From contig CAIWKE010000023.1 in NCBI GenBank assembly GCA_903913215.1, positions 45,403 to 109,402 of the forward strand: DNA of 64,000 nt. The letters run 5' to 3'. The DNA is from an uncultured Holophagaceae bacterium. Its GTDB lineage: Bacteria; Acidobacteriota; Holophagae; Holophagales; Holophagaceae. Below are positions 49,183 through 58,982 of this stretch, piece by piece. Every line of letters starts with the position of its first letter. Position 1 is the first letter of the stretch. The notes under the pieces were generated by a model that was not told the DNA's origin, searched no databases, and saw nothing but the letters and a program-made list of their open reading frames with translations. The translations under genes were made by a program, and so were the position numbers.

Positions 49183-50373
49183 CTACTGCCCCTGGAGCAA
49201 GTATTGGCCGAGGTCGAGAGGGGGGTGCCCCTGGAGGGGGGTGAGCTTCCAGTCTCCTGGTGCGGTGTTGAACACCACCAGGTGCCAGTAGTTCCTGTCG
49301 TCGGAGGTGGAGTTGCTCAGTGTGGGGATCATGGCCTCGATGGCGGTGTGGGGCACCAGCAGCACTTCTCCGGCGGACCCACAGGCCAGGGCGATGGCAC
49401 TGTCCGGGTTGGCACTAAGGTATTCACGCTGGTGGGCGTGGAGAGCGAACCAGAACATCCGTCCGTTGGGCTTCTCGTGGATACGAGAACTGAGGAGCAA
49501 GAAGCGCCGTCCCGTCTGGGGGTTCTCGAAAGCTACCCGGCTCTGCTTGACGAGGTTCAACCCGAGCTTCTGTTCCAAGAGGGGGATCATCGCGGCCTGG
49601 AAGGACACCGGGCTGCTCTTGGGGGCTGCCACGGAGGCACCGGCCTCGGTGGCCTCCACCGGTGGTTCAGTCTCGGGTTGCGTCACCTCCTCCTTGGTGG
49701 AGAAGACGAGGTCGATGATGCCGTCCAGGCTGGTGAACTCCATGGGGAAAAGGAGTTCGTGGATCTTGTTCAGCGTGTGGGCACCCTCGATGCTCTGCCG
49801 AATTTCTAGCAGGCGGAAGAGGGCCTCAACACTGATCAGCCGCATCTCCCAGGCGTGACGACCACCCCGGATTTGAGCTTCCACGGCACGGGTGGCCTTG
49901 GAAGGGCGTCCGATCACGACGAGGATGCTCGCGTTGTCGGCCTCAACATGCTGATGGGCCACAAGGTGCTTTTTGTATTCGGCGATGCGGTCGAGGTCGA
50001 TGCTGAAGTCAGCCGTCGTCTTGACCTCGATGATCAGGGCCTTCCCGCTGGGCAACCTCCACAGGCCGTCATGACCGGGCTCCGCTGATGACCCCCGGTA
50101 TTTCCCGTGGGTCATCTGGAAGTCGAGACGGTGTCCAACCTCATTGATGATGTCCTGAAGAGCCAGGCCGCTGTCCTTGAAGGCACCGACCACGCACTCA
50201 TCTGAGTAAGCCTTCAAGACCTCCACGGGGAGTTGCTTCAAGAGGTTGCGGAAGTCGAGACTCGCGGTGTTCCCATCCAGCAGATGGCCGTCCCCCGCCC
50301 AAGTCAGGATCTGGTGAACCTTCTTGGTCTGGAACTCGGCTTGGTTGGCTTGCCAATGGTCGATCAGGGACAC
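49183..50373 (-). CDS. PD-(D/E)XK nuclease-like protein, partner of DUF499 ATPase
   Basis: A 396-residue protein. The central motif GHDGLWRLPSG followed by ALIIEVKTT gives D102, E116 and K118, a proper PD-(D/E)XK catalytic set, with Glu79 in a preceding helix. The C-terminal half (about 260-396), with MIPLLEQKLGLNLVKQS and RRFLLLSSRIHEK, may recognise DNA or modified bases. It follows the DUF499 ATPase by 24 bases on the same strand and should act with it, likely as the nuclease of a defence unit. Confidence 0.75.
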   Translation of the reverse strand: MSLIDHWQANQAEFQTKKVHQILTWAGDGHLLDGNTASLDFRNLLKQLPVEVLKAYSDECVVGAFKDSGLALQDIINEVGHRLDFQMTHGKYRGSSAEPGHDGLWRLPSGKALIIEVKTTADFSIDLDRIAEYKKHLVAHQHVEADNASILVVIGRPSKATRAVEAQIRGGRHAWEMRLISVEALFRLLEIRQSIEGAHTLNKIHELLFPMEFTSLDGIIDLVFSTKEEVTQPETEPPVEATEAGASVAAPKSSPVSFQAAMIPLLEQKLGLNLVKQSRVAFENPQTGRRFLLLSSRIHEKPNGRMFWFALHAHQREYLSANPDSAIALACGSAGEVLLVPHTAIEAMIPTLSNSTSDDRNYWHLVVFNTAPGDWKLTPLQGHPPLDLGQYLLQGQ

Positions 50374-50397
50374 GGGATCACCCTCAGGTTGTCTTGC

Positions 50398-53300
50398 CTA
50401 CTCGTCCTCGAACCCGAACCCCGTGAACTTCAGGGTTCGGCAGTTCTCCGTCACGGTCCGCACGATCTGCTCGCTGGCCCCATCGGGGATGTGGGCTCGG
50501 ATTTCTAGGGCAACCTCCACCTCTGCTCCGTTCAGCAGGGTCAGGTGCTGGATGATGGCCTCGGCGATGGTCCCGGCGTCCCGCCCTGTCCGATTCGGGT
50601 CGAGCTGGACGTGGCCGTGGAAGCGCCTGGGGAGCTTCGGCCTGGGAGGATCCTTGCGGTCCTCGGGCTTCTTGGTCGAGTCGTCCTGTTCGGGAGGCTT
50701 CTCACCACCGCCCCCGCCGCCGTCCACGGTATCGGTGCCCCCTTGGTCCTTCCCCTGCTCCTTGAGCTTGTCCTGGGTCATCTGGAGGTCGGCGGCGGCG
50801 CTCTTCACGAGTAGTCCGCTCAGCTTGGCCAGGCAGGGATCCCCACCTTTCAGGCCAAGGTAGCGGCCCGTCTTCTCATCCAACCCCTCAGCGTAGGCAA
50901 AGGTCTCTTCTCGCCACATGAGGTGGTTGGTGCCAGTGCTGATGGCCTCCCGCAGCACTTGCTCATTGAGCAGCCGGGGAAGGTAGAGGTAGCGGGCGAA
51001 GTCGTCTTGAAGCTGCTTGACCGCTACATGCTGGGCACTCCGCCACAGGAAGTCGAAGCCGCTGAGTTTCATGCCCAGGATGACGCCGCCCATCTCGGTG
51101 TAGAGGAGTTCTTCCTGACGGAGCTTACGGATGATCCTGGGAGCCACGTCAGTGATCTCAGGGCCTTGCACCTTGATGGAGTGGAACTTGATGGGGGCGT
51201 TCGAGCGGTTCTCTTCCAGGGTCTGCTCGGGCACCAAGAGCCAGATGTAGGTCTCCGTCAGGTGCATGTTCGCAGTCTTGTCGAACTCCTTCGTCTTGGC
51301 GTCCGCCTGGGCCTTGGTGTGGGAGTCCAGGTTGAGGGTGACCTCGTCATCCTTTACGGACTTCCAGGCCAGATACTTCCGTATGTCCCGTTGCAGGAAC
51401 TCCAACTGACCATGGTCAGGGGCAAGGAAGACCAAGGCGTTCTTGTAGGCCCGGTCCCCCGCATTCCGCTGAGCCAGGATCGTGAGGGCGAACTGGGTGC
51501 CCAGGCTGGCGGTCGTTTCCCTGGGGTTGTGGGGGTGGGAAGGAGCGAGCACCACCAGGCGGGTATCGGGCTCGTCGGGCACATCGGCAGGGCTGGTGGG
51601 GTTGAGATGAACGGCTGAGAACTCTCCACGCTGCTTGCGGGTGACCTCCAGCCTGCGGAGGATCTCCTGATCTACCAAGTGGGGGGCGAGCTGCTGAGCC
51701 CGGTCATCCGCGATTCGGGAGGCACTGGCCTGGGTGGAATACCAGATGCGGGTGCTGTCGTTGTAGATGTAGGTGGCGTCTCCGCCCAGCCGACGCAGGG
51801 CATCGCCGAAGGTTGGGGCCTTCTCTCCGGGCTGGACGCTGCCGAGCTTGATCCGCTTTTCTTCCAAGCCCTTGTTGGCGGCCCGGTGGGTGGGAGCCGA
51901 CCCCATGAAGAGGGTGCGGGCGACGCGGCGGGTGGCCGAGAACCGCTTGTAGGTGTCCACCTCCTGGTCGATGCGGACCGGCAGGCTGGTGGGGCCATCC
52001 ACGTCCTTCTCGATCACCGCCGACCAGTTGTCCTCTAAGTACTGTTTCAGTTCGTCCTGCACCGTCAGGTGGTCCATGGGAACGCTGGCGGGGAGGATCA
52101 TCAGGCTCTGATCCTTGTTCACCCACAGGGCGTGGATGACGGTGGCCATCAACCGGAGGACACCACGGGTGCGCTGGAAGCGGTCGAGGCTGGACCAATC
52201 CTCGAACAACCGCTTGAAGAGTTCCGGGTGGATGGGGTAGCACTGCGCCATCTGGCGACGGTAGTCCCCTTCCCGGCACTCGCTGGGGAAGTGGTCCGGC
52301 TGGGAGATGTAGAGGTCAGAGAACGCCTGAATGACCGCGTCGCGCTGGGCATACTTGTCGGGGTCAGGGTTGTCGAAGAGGCGGCGACGAACGATCTCGA
52401 AGCCTTCCTCAGTGCTGGCCGCCCGCCAGGGGGACTCGATCCTGCCGATGGCCTGCTTGAGGCGCTTCAGGGCTTCCTTGCCGCCCTCAGAACCCAGTTC
52501 CACTTCGCTTTGGGGGAGACTGATCACCACCATGGTGCCCGGCACCGCCGAGGCCGCCTCGGTCAGAGCCTGGGCAAAGGTGAACTGGGCATCAAAGCTG
52601 CCGCCAGACAGATCGTTGACCCCATAGAGCTGCCGGGCGTAAGCCACCCACTCGTCGATGAGCACGACGCAGGGGGTGTGGGCCTTGAGGAGATCCACCA
52701 GGGCCTGACCGGGGTTGGTGCCCGTCTCGTCAGCCTTGCGGACCATGTCGTAGCCCTTGCGGCCTCCCAACTCCCAGGCCAGTTCCCCCCAGATGGTCCG
52801 AACCTCGGTGCCGTCGGGTTTCACTTCCGGTTGGCCAGGGCTCAGCTTGGTCCCCACCAGGATGGCTCTCCGCACCACCATGGGAGGCATCACACCAGCG
52901 TCCTGAAGCACGGCCTCCATGCCGGGGAGGCTGTTGGCATCCACCCCGGAGAACAGGTGGTAGAGGGTCAGCATTGTGTGAGTCTTGCCCCCGCCGAAGT
53001 TGGTCTGAAGCTCCAGCACCGGGTTGCCACCCTTGTTGTTCACCCGCAACAACCCGTCCTTGAGGATGCGGCGGAGCCCCTCGGTCAGGTAGGTTCTCCG
53101 GAAGAACTCGACAGGGTCTTTGTATTCCATGGAGGGCATGAGCTTGCGGTGAACCTGCCAGAGATCGGCGGCGAACTCCGCCTGCTTGAACTGCCCGGTG
53201 AGCACGTCCGGGTGCGGCTTCACGATCTCCCGCCAGGGCAGCAGCCCTTCAGCAGGTTGGCCTAGGAGGGCGGCACCCTGGGCCTTCTTGGCTTCCTTCT

Positions 53301-53739
53301 TCGCGTCCTCTTCAAAGCGTTGACGTAACAACTCCCGCGTCATCTGGTCGAGCACGACGGCCTGCTTGGCACCGCCAACAGCTTCCAGCAGGCGGACGGC
53401 GGTGTCCAAGGCCCTCTGGGTATCGGCCAAGCTGAAGGGTTCTCCATGTGCCCAGCGGTTGCGGGTCTCCCGCATTTCATGGAGATAGGTGCGCTCTGAA
53501 GACCCCAACACACTGCGGAAGGCGGCATCCCAATGGAAGCTCATCACGTTGATCCAGCCCTGGGCATCCAGATCCTGCGGCCCCTTCAGCTTGAGGTTGC
53601 TCTCCTTCAGGCCCGCCTTTACCTGATCCCACCACTTGGGGCCATAGGCGTGGGCCAAGTGCTGAGTGGCGAAGGGCTCAATGCCCGTTTTCAGGGCTTC
53701 AAGGGCTCGGTCGATGCGGTCTCGGTTACTCAGGGCCAT
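50398..53739 (-). CDS. DUF499 ATPase with N-terminal Swt1-like HEPN domain
   Basis: A 1113-residue protein. Residues 1-130 look like an Swt1-type HEPN domain with RNRWAH at 93-98, fitting the RX4H RNase motif. A P-loop ATPase follows: Walker A NFGGGKTH with Lys252, Walker B CVVLIDEWVAY. A Gly/Lys/Pro-rich linker near residue 1000 leads to a C-terminal domain. DUF499 proteins occur in phage-defence loci, commonly with DUF1156 methylases (family knowledge, from memory). None is visible here; instead a nuclease and a Fic protein flank it. It may sense infection and trigger RNA or DNA damage. Confidence 0.8.
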   Translation of the reverse strand: MALSNRDRIDRALEALKTGIEPFATQHLAHAYGPKWWDQVKAGLKESNLKLKGPQDLDAQGWINVMSFHWDAAFRSVLGSSERTYLHEMRETRNRWAHGEPFSLADTQRALDTAVRLLEAVGGAKQAVVLDQMTRELLRQRFEEDAKKEAKKAQGAALLGQPAEGLLPWREIVKPHPDVLTGQFKQAEFAADLWQVHRKLMPSMEYKDPVEFFRRTYLTEGLRRILKDGLLRVNNKGGNPVLELQTNFGGGKTHTMLTLYHLFSGVDANSLPGMEAVLQDAGVMPPMVVRRAILVGTKLSPGQPEVKPDGTEVRTIWGELAWELGGRKGYDMVRKADETGTNPGQALVDLLKAHTPCVVLIDEWVAYARQLYGVNDLSGGSFDAQFTFAQALTEAASAVPGTMVVISLPQSEVELGSEGGKEALKRLKQAIGRIESPWRAASTEEGFEIVRRRLFDNPDPDKYAQRDAVIQAFSDLYISQPDHFPSECREGDYRRQMAQCYPIHPELFKRLFEDWSSLDRFQRTRGVLRLMATVIHALWVNKDQSLMILPASVPMDHLTVQDELKQYLEDNWSAVIEKDVDGPTSLPVRIDQEVDTYKRFSATRRVARTLFMGSAPTHRAANKGLEEKRIKLGSVQPGEKAPTFGDALRRLGGDATYIYNDSTRIWYSTQASASRIADDRAQQLAPHLVDQEILRRLEVTRKQRGEFSAVHLNPTSPADVPDEPDTRLVVLAPSHPHNPRETTASLGTQFALTILAQRNAGDRAYKNALVFLAPDHGQLEFLQRDIRKYLAWKSVKDDEVTLNLDSHTKAQADAKTKEFDKTANMHLTETYIWLLVPEQTLEENRSNAPIKFHSIKVQGPEITDVAPRIIRKLRQEELLYTEMGGVILGMKLSGFDFLWRSAQHVAVKQLQDDFARYLYLPRLLNEQVLREAISTGTNHLMWREETFAYAEGLDEKTGRYLGLKGGDPCLAKLSGLLVKSAAADLQMTQDKLKEQGKDQGGTDTVDGGGGGGEKPPEQDDSTKKPEDRKDPPRPKLPRRFHGHVQLDPNRTGRDAGTIAEAIIQHLTLLNGAEVEVALEIRAHIPDGASEQIVRTVTENCRTLKFTGFGFEDE

Positions 53740-53758
53740 GGTCAATCTCTCTGGAGAA

Positions 53759-54985
53759 CTACTCGGGAGGGTTACCTTCGTGCAGGGTCTGGGCGTCTGA
53801 GGCGGGGTTGCTCCCCTGGGGGCCAACCTCGCCCTCGCTGAACAACGCCCAGTAAGGGGCGTAGATGTAGCGACGGTTCCGCTTCTGGCCGGTCACTTCC
53901 TTGAGTAGCCCCAGGGCGGCGAGGGACTGGATAAGTGCGTTGGCGTTGGGGGTGCTGAGGCCGGTAAGCTTCTCGACGCTGACGCCGGTCACCACTGGGA
54001 CGTCGAAGAGCCGCTCCAGGAGCTTCAGGCCCCGGTCGGTGCGCTTGCCCAGCTTGGCAACGATCAACTCCCGGTGTTGCTCCCGCATCTGCATGATGCG
54101 GCGGGCCGTGCCAGTGGCCTCCAGGGAGACTTCGTGGACCCCTTGTAGGAAGAACTTGAGCCACGGCTCCCAGGCACCTGTGTCCCGGATGGCCTGAAGG
54201 CGGTCGTTGTATTCAGTCTTGTAGCGTTTGAAGTAGTGGGACAGGTAGAGCAGAGGCCGCCGGAGGATGCCCCGTTCGCAGAGGAGGAAGGTGATGAGCA
54301 GGCGGCCTACTCGCCCATTGCCATCCAGGAAGGGATGGATGGTCTCGAACTGGGCATGGGCCAAACCCAGCCGGATCAGGTCGGGCAGAGGGGCCTCGTC
54401 GTGCAGGAACTTCTCCAGGTTGTCGAGCGACTCCCACATCTCCTCGGGGGGCGGGGGCACGAACCGGGCTCGGGAGAGGGGCTCGCCCGCCACGCCGATG
54501 TAATTCTGGGAGGTGCGGAACTCGCCGGGGGTTTTGTCGCTGCCCCGGACGCCGGTCATGAGCTTGGCGTGGATCTCCTTGATGAGCCGCAGGGAGACCG
54601 GCAGCTCCACCAGCCGTTGCAGGCCGTATTTCAGGGCGGCGATGTAGTTGACCACCTCCTCCAGATCCTGGCTGGGCTCAGGCTCCAGGGCCTCGGCCTC
54701 GAACTCCAGGACTTCCAGCAGGCTGGTCTGGGTACCCTCGATCTGGCTGGAGAGCACGGCCTCCTTACGGACATACATAAAGACGAAGAGGTCCGGGTTG
54801 GGTAGGGCTTCTGCCGCCCCGTCCAGCCGCCCCAGGGCAATGTCCGCCTTCGATAGCAGGGCCAGCAACTCGGCGTCCAGGGCCAGGGCTGGCTCCCGTG
54901 GCGGCAGGGGGGCTGGGATGAAGGCTTTGTAGTTGCGGGTCTGCTGCACATAGCGACCGGCGCGGCCATAAAGTGGATGGGTCAT
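53759..54985 (-). CDS. Fic family protein with N-terminal inhibitory motif
   Basis: A 408-residue Fic enzyme that transfers AMP or similar groups to protein hydroxyls. The active-site motif HPFLDGNGRVGR spans residues 217-228 and is complete. The self-inhibition helix SSQIEG (79-84) fits the class II S/TxxxEG pattern, so the enzyme should be held inactive until released. A winged-helix-like C-terminal part (SVEKLTGLSTPNANALIQS) follows. GGGAG lies seven bases before ATG. It is 19 bases upstream of the DUF499 gene and probably leads this operon. Confidence 0.88.
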   Translation of the reverse strand: MTHPLYGRAGRYVQQTRNYKAFIPAPLPPREPALALDAELLALLSKADIALGRLDGAAEALPNPDLFVFMYVRKEAVLSSQIEGTQTSLLEVLEFEAEALEPEPSQDLEEVVNYIAALKYGLQRLVELPVSLRLIKEIHAKLMTGVRGSDKTPGEFRTSQNYIGVAGEPLSRARFVPPPPEEMWESLDNLEKFLHDEAPLPDLIRLGLAHAQFETIHPFLDGNGRVGRLLITFLLCERGILRRPLLYLSHYFKRYKTEYNDRLQAIRDTGAWEPWLKFFLQGVHEVSLEATGTARRIMQMREQHRELIVAKLGKRTDRGLKLLERLFDVPVVTGVSVEKLTGLSTPNANALIQSLAALGLLKEVTGQKRNRRYIYAPYWALFSEGEVGPQGSNPASDAQTLHEGNPPE

Positions 54986-55839
54986 CGAGAGGCTCCCGAA
55001 ACCAAGGAGGTTCGTGAATCCATCTTAATAACGTTTGACCCCGCAAAGCGTAACTTACACGGTGCAGCCTGTGACCCTTGATTTCGGAACTGAAATAATA
55101 TCCCGCTTTGGCTTGGGCATCGGGAATCCGGTGAATTCTTGAATATTAAATTACATGTAACATTATTAATATAATCGTTTGAATTCACTTCGACCTACGT
55201 GTTTTGATGCGAGATGGATCTGATCCGATGTAATCGGACATTGAGCTAAGTGTTGAAAAATTGAGGGTGATTTTCGGATGTGTGTCACGATCTGGCACGA
55301 ATAATCCCCAACCCGAGAAGCGGGCCGTTGGTGCGTATCGCGTGCCTGTTCCAAGCACCCCCGGCGCTCCTTGTGCCGATCAACAAGCTCACGGACCCCC
55401 GCGTGAACACTGGGTTTCGTGAACGCCACCGGAGCGGCCCACCAGTCTTTCCTGGGGTTCCCAGAGATGGGTTGCGATGAACCCAGTGGAATCAAGCGGG
55501 CCCGTGGCCCAGGGGCGGGCGTTTTCGCGCTTGATCGAGCGCACCCGTGCAAGGGACACATCCCTGCTGACTCATCGGTAGGCCCAAGCAGATCGCACCC
55601 GATGATCCAGAAATTACGCCGTGGCCCGTTGCGGCTCAGGCCCTTTCAGTCGCTTCCAATCACGTTTCGCGGGCCAGTCAGTGGCGAAAGAACATTAGTG
55701 AACCCGCTGATAGAGAAGCCGTTCTTCCGCCCACACCGACTGGCCCTGTAATCGCGTCGTGATGCAACGAGGGCCCCCGATTGCTCGGAGACCCTCGCCT
55801 TGTTTCCGCACGACTGTCGGTTGATTGTGACCTTAGCCT
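54986..55839. other. 850-bp gene-free stretch with AT-rich promoter zone
   Basis: The part 55020-55200 is AT-rich (for example ATTATTAATATAATCG) and would hold the promoter of the Fic operon. The rest is GC-mixed with stop codons in the credible frames; a 131-codon minus-strand frame looks random. No tRNA or known RNA was seen. Confidence 0.5.
55769..55796 (-). terminator. Hairpin downstream of the DUF2130 gene
   Basis: A 10-bp stem whose two non-Watson-Crick positions are G-U wobbles only on the minus-strand RNA, lying 43 bases after the DUF2130 stop. It has no T-tract, so termination may be Rho-assisted. Confidence 0.4.
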
Positions 55840-57414
55840 TCAGGCGGCCCGCCCCCGGCGCTTGAGCCTGGGGGCCGCTTCCTCAGCCTGGAGATAGGGC
55901 TTCATCACCTCGCTGGGCGATAGTCCCTGGCCGCTGTGGATCTCCAGGTCGGTCCAGATGCCGATGGCGGCGCTGAGGATGCGTTCGAAGGCGGCGTGGC
56001 CTTCTTTCCAGGCCCGTTCGTGCTGGGTGCGCTCGCGGGTGAGCCCCTCGTCCAACTTGGCGGCGAGGGTCACGACCTGCTCCACCTGCTGCCGGAACGC
56101 CGGGCCGCTGAGGTAGGCCTTCACCTCGTTCACCCGCGCCTCATCCATGCTCGCGGCCCGCCGGGCCCGCTCCACCGCGATCAACCCCTGGCGCAGGGCC
56201 GTGACGAGGGCCAGGGCGGTCCTGTGGCTGGTCACCCAGACATCCCCCATCTGGGCCAGGTGCTCGACCCCGCTGGGCATGGTGCGGGAGACGATCACGA
56301 CCACCTCGGCCACGGCGTTCTTGCGATCCTCGCGAGCCTTGGCGAGCCAGCCCTTGTCAAAGGTCTGAGTCCACTTGGACTCCAGGAGAACCTTCCTGCC
56401 ACCGGCCCGGGGGACCGTGATGAGGAAGTCCGCGCCGGATTGGCCCTTCTTGGTCCGAAGGATGGCGTCCCCGTCAGCCTGGAAGGCATCCCGGAGGTCC
56501 CGCTCAAGGACTTCTTCAGCCGCATCCCCGATGACCTCGGACGGGCCGCTCTCGGCCTTGCGGTGCAGGGCCTCGATCTCCTGCCGGAGTCGCTGGATCT
56601 GGGTCTCCTGGCCCTGCTGCTCGACCGCATGCTCCCGGGCCACCTCCTTCCGCACGCGTGCGCGTTCGGCCTCCAGGGCAGCTTCCAGGTCGGCCTTCTG
56701 CTTCCGGGCCCCCTGGGTAGCGGCCCGCTCCTCGGCCTCCTGGATGGCCTGAACCAACCGCTTGTCGAGATCCTTCTCTCGCTTCAGGGACTGGGCCCGA
56801 ACCTCGTCCAGCAGCTTCTGAAGATCCAGCATCTGGCGCTGGGAGGTCTGGAGCGCCTCCGTACGGCCCTTCTCGAAGGCGGCCCGCTGGTCGAACTGGG
56901 CGGAGGCAGCCTTGGCCTCGGCAGAAGCGAGGGATTCCTTGGCCTTGGCCTGTTCTGCCTGGGCCTTCTCAAGGCGAGCCTGGAGGGTTTTCATCTGGGT
57001 GCTGGTGGCAGCCCGGCCCTCCTGATACTTCTGCGCGGCTTCCGCTTGGGCCTCCTCCAGGAGCTTGCGTAAATCATTGGCTTCACGATCCCGGATGATG
57101 TTGTATTCCACGAGGCTGTTGCGGAAGGTGGTCCGGTCATCGCGATTTTCGGCCTGGAGCTTCTCCAGGTGCTCGGTGTGATCCTGCTGGAGCCGGTTTT
57201 CCAGTTCCCGCAATCGGACCTCGTTGTCGGCCTTGAGTTGGACCTCCTGTCGCCTGTATCGCGTCTCGGCCTCCTGGGCAGAAGCGGTGCGGGCTGAGAC
57301 CGCCTGCTCCACCGCATCGGCGATGGGGATGGCGGCCCCACACTCGGGGCACTGGATGGTGGGCCCGGATGCACTCGGGGCCTTGGGGATGGTCTTGAGG
57401 GGCTTAGTCTTCAT
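55840..57414 (-). CDS. DUF2130 family coiled-coil nuclease-like protein
   Basis: A 524-residue protein. It begins with a zinc-ribbon half (IQCPECGAAIP) and a long coiled coil (about 40-290). A restriction-like core follows: GADFLITVP then KVLLESKWTQ, giving D...E-S-K of a PD-(D/E)XK fold, as in DUF2130/RmuC-like proteins. These may act on DNA ends or foreign DNA. An AAAGGAG box precedes the ATG. It is followed on the same strand by unrelated intergenic DNA, so it may be its own unit or pair with the 282-residue gene upstream. Confidence 0.8.
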   Translation of the reverse strand: MKTKPLKTIPKAPSASGPTIQCPECGAAIPIADAVEQAVSARTASAQEAETRYRRQEVQLKADNEVRLRELENRLQQDHTEHLEKLQAENRDDRTTFRNSLVEYNIIRDREANDLRKLLEEAQAEAAQKYQEGRAATSTQMKTLQARLEKAQAEQAKAKESLASAEAKAASAQFDQRAAFEKGRTEALQTSQRQMLDLQKLLDEVRAQSLKREKDLDKRLVQAIQEAEERAATQGARKQKADLEAALEAERARVRKEVAREHAVEQQGQETQIQRLRQEIEALHRKAESGPSEVIGDAAEEVLERDLRDAFQADGDAILRTKKGQSGADFLITVPRAGGRKVLLESKWTQTFDKGWLAKAREDRKNAVAEVVVIVSRTMPSGVEHLAQMGDVWVTSHRTALALVTALRQGLIAVERARRAASMDEARVNEVKAYLSGPAFRQQVEQVVTLAAKLDEGLTRERTQHERAWKEGHAAFERILSAAIGIWTDLEIHSGQGLSPSEVMKPYLQAEEAAPRLKRRGRAA

Positions 57415-57532
57415 GATGGAAGACTCCTTTCGTGGGGTTGGCCTTCAGTGAAGGCATGGGGTGTCTGCACCTCCGCAGAGGCACGTAGGTAGGGCGGGCC
57501 GCTGGGCGGCCCAGAGTGATAGAAGGGTGGAT

Positions 57533-58381
57533 CTAGGAGGGATCGAGAATTCCCGGCATGGGCATCAGTCCGCCCATCCCGAAGTAGGTTTCGAAGTCGG
57601 TCAGGAACTCCTGGGCCACGGTCCGCAGCCGGTCCTCCGCCTCCTGCTCGACGCTGATTTGAAGCAGGCTCTGGGCCTGAAGACCGATCAGGGCTTCAGC
57701 CATCAGGTCGTCCTCGCCAGCCTCATGCAGGCTCTGGCGTGCTTCGTGGTACCAGGCAGGAAGACCCTCCTCATCAAGCGCCTTGAACTCGGGCTGATTC
57801 CGGATGTGGATGGCAGGTCGGTCAAGCTGGCGGCATTTCTGGGAGCGAGGAAATTCGGTATCAATGAGCCCGAATCGCAGGGCCTCCGGGTGCAACCAGA
57901 GCACCTTCCCTGAAGGGTTGAAGACCGCCACAGGCTGGTGCCGAACCACGATCCGCCCATGAATCAGTCGGCGGTGGGAGACGGACTGTACGAACACGCG
58001 ATCCTTGCGCTCGGCGATATCCAGGAAGAGATTCTCGGCCTCCTGGAGGAATCGAATCCGGCGCTGGTTGGCCTTGCCAAGTTCGCTTACAGGCAGGGTC
58101 AGATACAGCGATTCATACGGAGGCTTGCGGGCGAAGGCGGCCTGATCCGCAGCGGGTATGTTCAGCGAACTGAAACGAGTCAGGCCGAAAACGCAGGCCA
58201 CCTGGGCATCCGGGAGGACTAGCCTCTGCTCACGGCCATCGAGGATGAGCGGGGAAGGGAGGTAGTGAAGCTGGTGACGGGGAAACCCTTCCTCCATGCA
58301 GAGGTGAAGGGTTGCCTCGAACACCTGGCCGAGTTGGGAGATCTTGAACTGGCCGCGAAGGGCCTCGGGGGTAATCGACAT
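57533..58381 (-). CDS. Unknown 282-residue island protein
   Basis: A 282-residue protein starting MSITPEALRGQFKISQLG. The segment LHLCMEEGFPRHQLHYLP is partly duplicated as a broken copy 530 bp away. Other parts, AERKDRVFVQSVSHRRL and RIVVRHQPVAVFNPSG, are not known to me as a family. No signal peptide or membrane helix is seen. It lies 118 bp upstream of the DUF2130 gene on the same strand and may share its transcript. Confidence 0.6.
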   Translation of the reverse strand: MSITPEALRGQFKISQLGQVFEATLHLCMEEGFPRHQLHYLPSPLILDGREQRLVLPDAQVACVFGLTRFSSLNIPAADQAAFARKPPYESLYLTLPVSELGKANQRRIRFLQEAENLFLDIAERKDRVFVQSVSHRRLIHGRIVVRHQPVAVFNPSGKVLWLHPEALRFGLIDTEFPRSQKCRQLDRPAIHIRNQPEFKALDEEGLPAWYHEARQSLHEAGEDDLMAEALIGLQAQSLLQISVEQEAEDRLRTVAQEFLTDFETYFGMGGLMPMPGILDPS

Positions 58382-58982
58382 GGGTCATCCGTGGAAGGCG
58401 CTGCGGATTAGGATCCGCGTCATGCGGAGAAGTGTTTGGGGAAGGGCCGAGGCGCTTCAGCCATCAAGAGGCTTGAGGGTGCTCGTTGGAGAAGGTGAAG
58501 TCCTCGGCCCACCCCATGGGCTCGGAATCGAAAAGGGGGCACTGGCCAATGGCCGTACCCCCTTCAGGTGAGTCCGAGGTGAAGCCTTCTGGTCTTCCCC
58601 GATTCCTCACCTGGGCTTGTCTTCTCTTCATCGGCTGGGACATCGCTCACCTCTCGTGCAGCACCGGCTGCAAGAAGAAGTGTGAGGCATCTAAACCTTG
58701 TATAAACAAGCCTTGCACTTAGCGCGATATAGGGTTTTGGTGCGGCAAAGGTCTTTTTCGATCAACCCACCGGACCTTGATTACTTACTGTCAGGCAGTG
58801 AACTGGCGGCAGGGAAACCCTGCCTCCATGCAGAGGGGGCAAGTCGCGCCACAATGCGGCGCCTGTGTCTCAAGAGGAGTTCCTTTAAGGAACGTTTGTA
58901 GGCCATGAGAGCGCCATTGATTGTCGCTCTGCCTGCTCGACACTCGAAATCGGTGACGTAGCGTTGCCAACCCGGAGGTGGA
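58382..58982. other. 600-bp gap holding a broken copy of the 282-residue gene start
   Basis: The 25-bp block at 58812-58836 matches 58280-58304 (24 of 25), with weaker similarity for about 14 bp further left. On the minus strand it reads LCMEAGFPCRQFTA and then a stop, like LCMEEGFPRHQ of the intact gene. So a relic or small paralogous piece lies here. A possible tiny Cys-rich frame near 58573-58722 is too weak to call. Confidence 0.45.

Noticed and set aside
55166..55561. 131-codon minus-strand ORF in the gap after the Fic gene
   Set aside because: Irregular residue pattern and no start signal; it probably spans promoter DNA.
54986..58982. CRISPR array in the island
   Set aside because: No regularly spaced direct repeats are visible; the repeated block at 58280 and 58812 is a single duplication.
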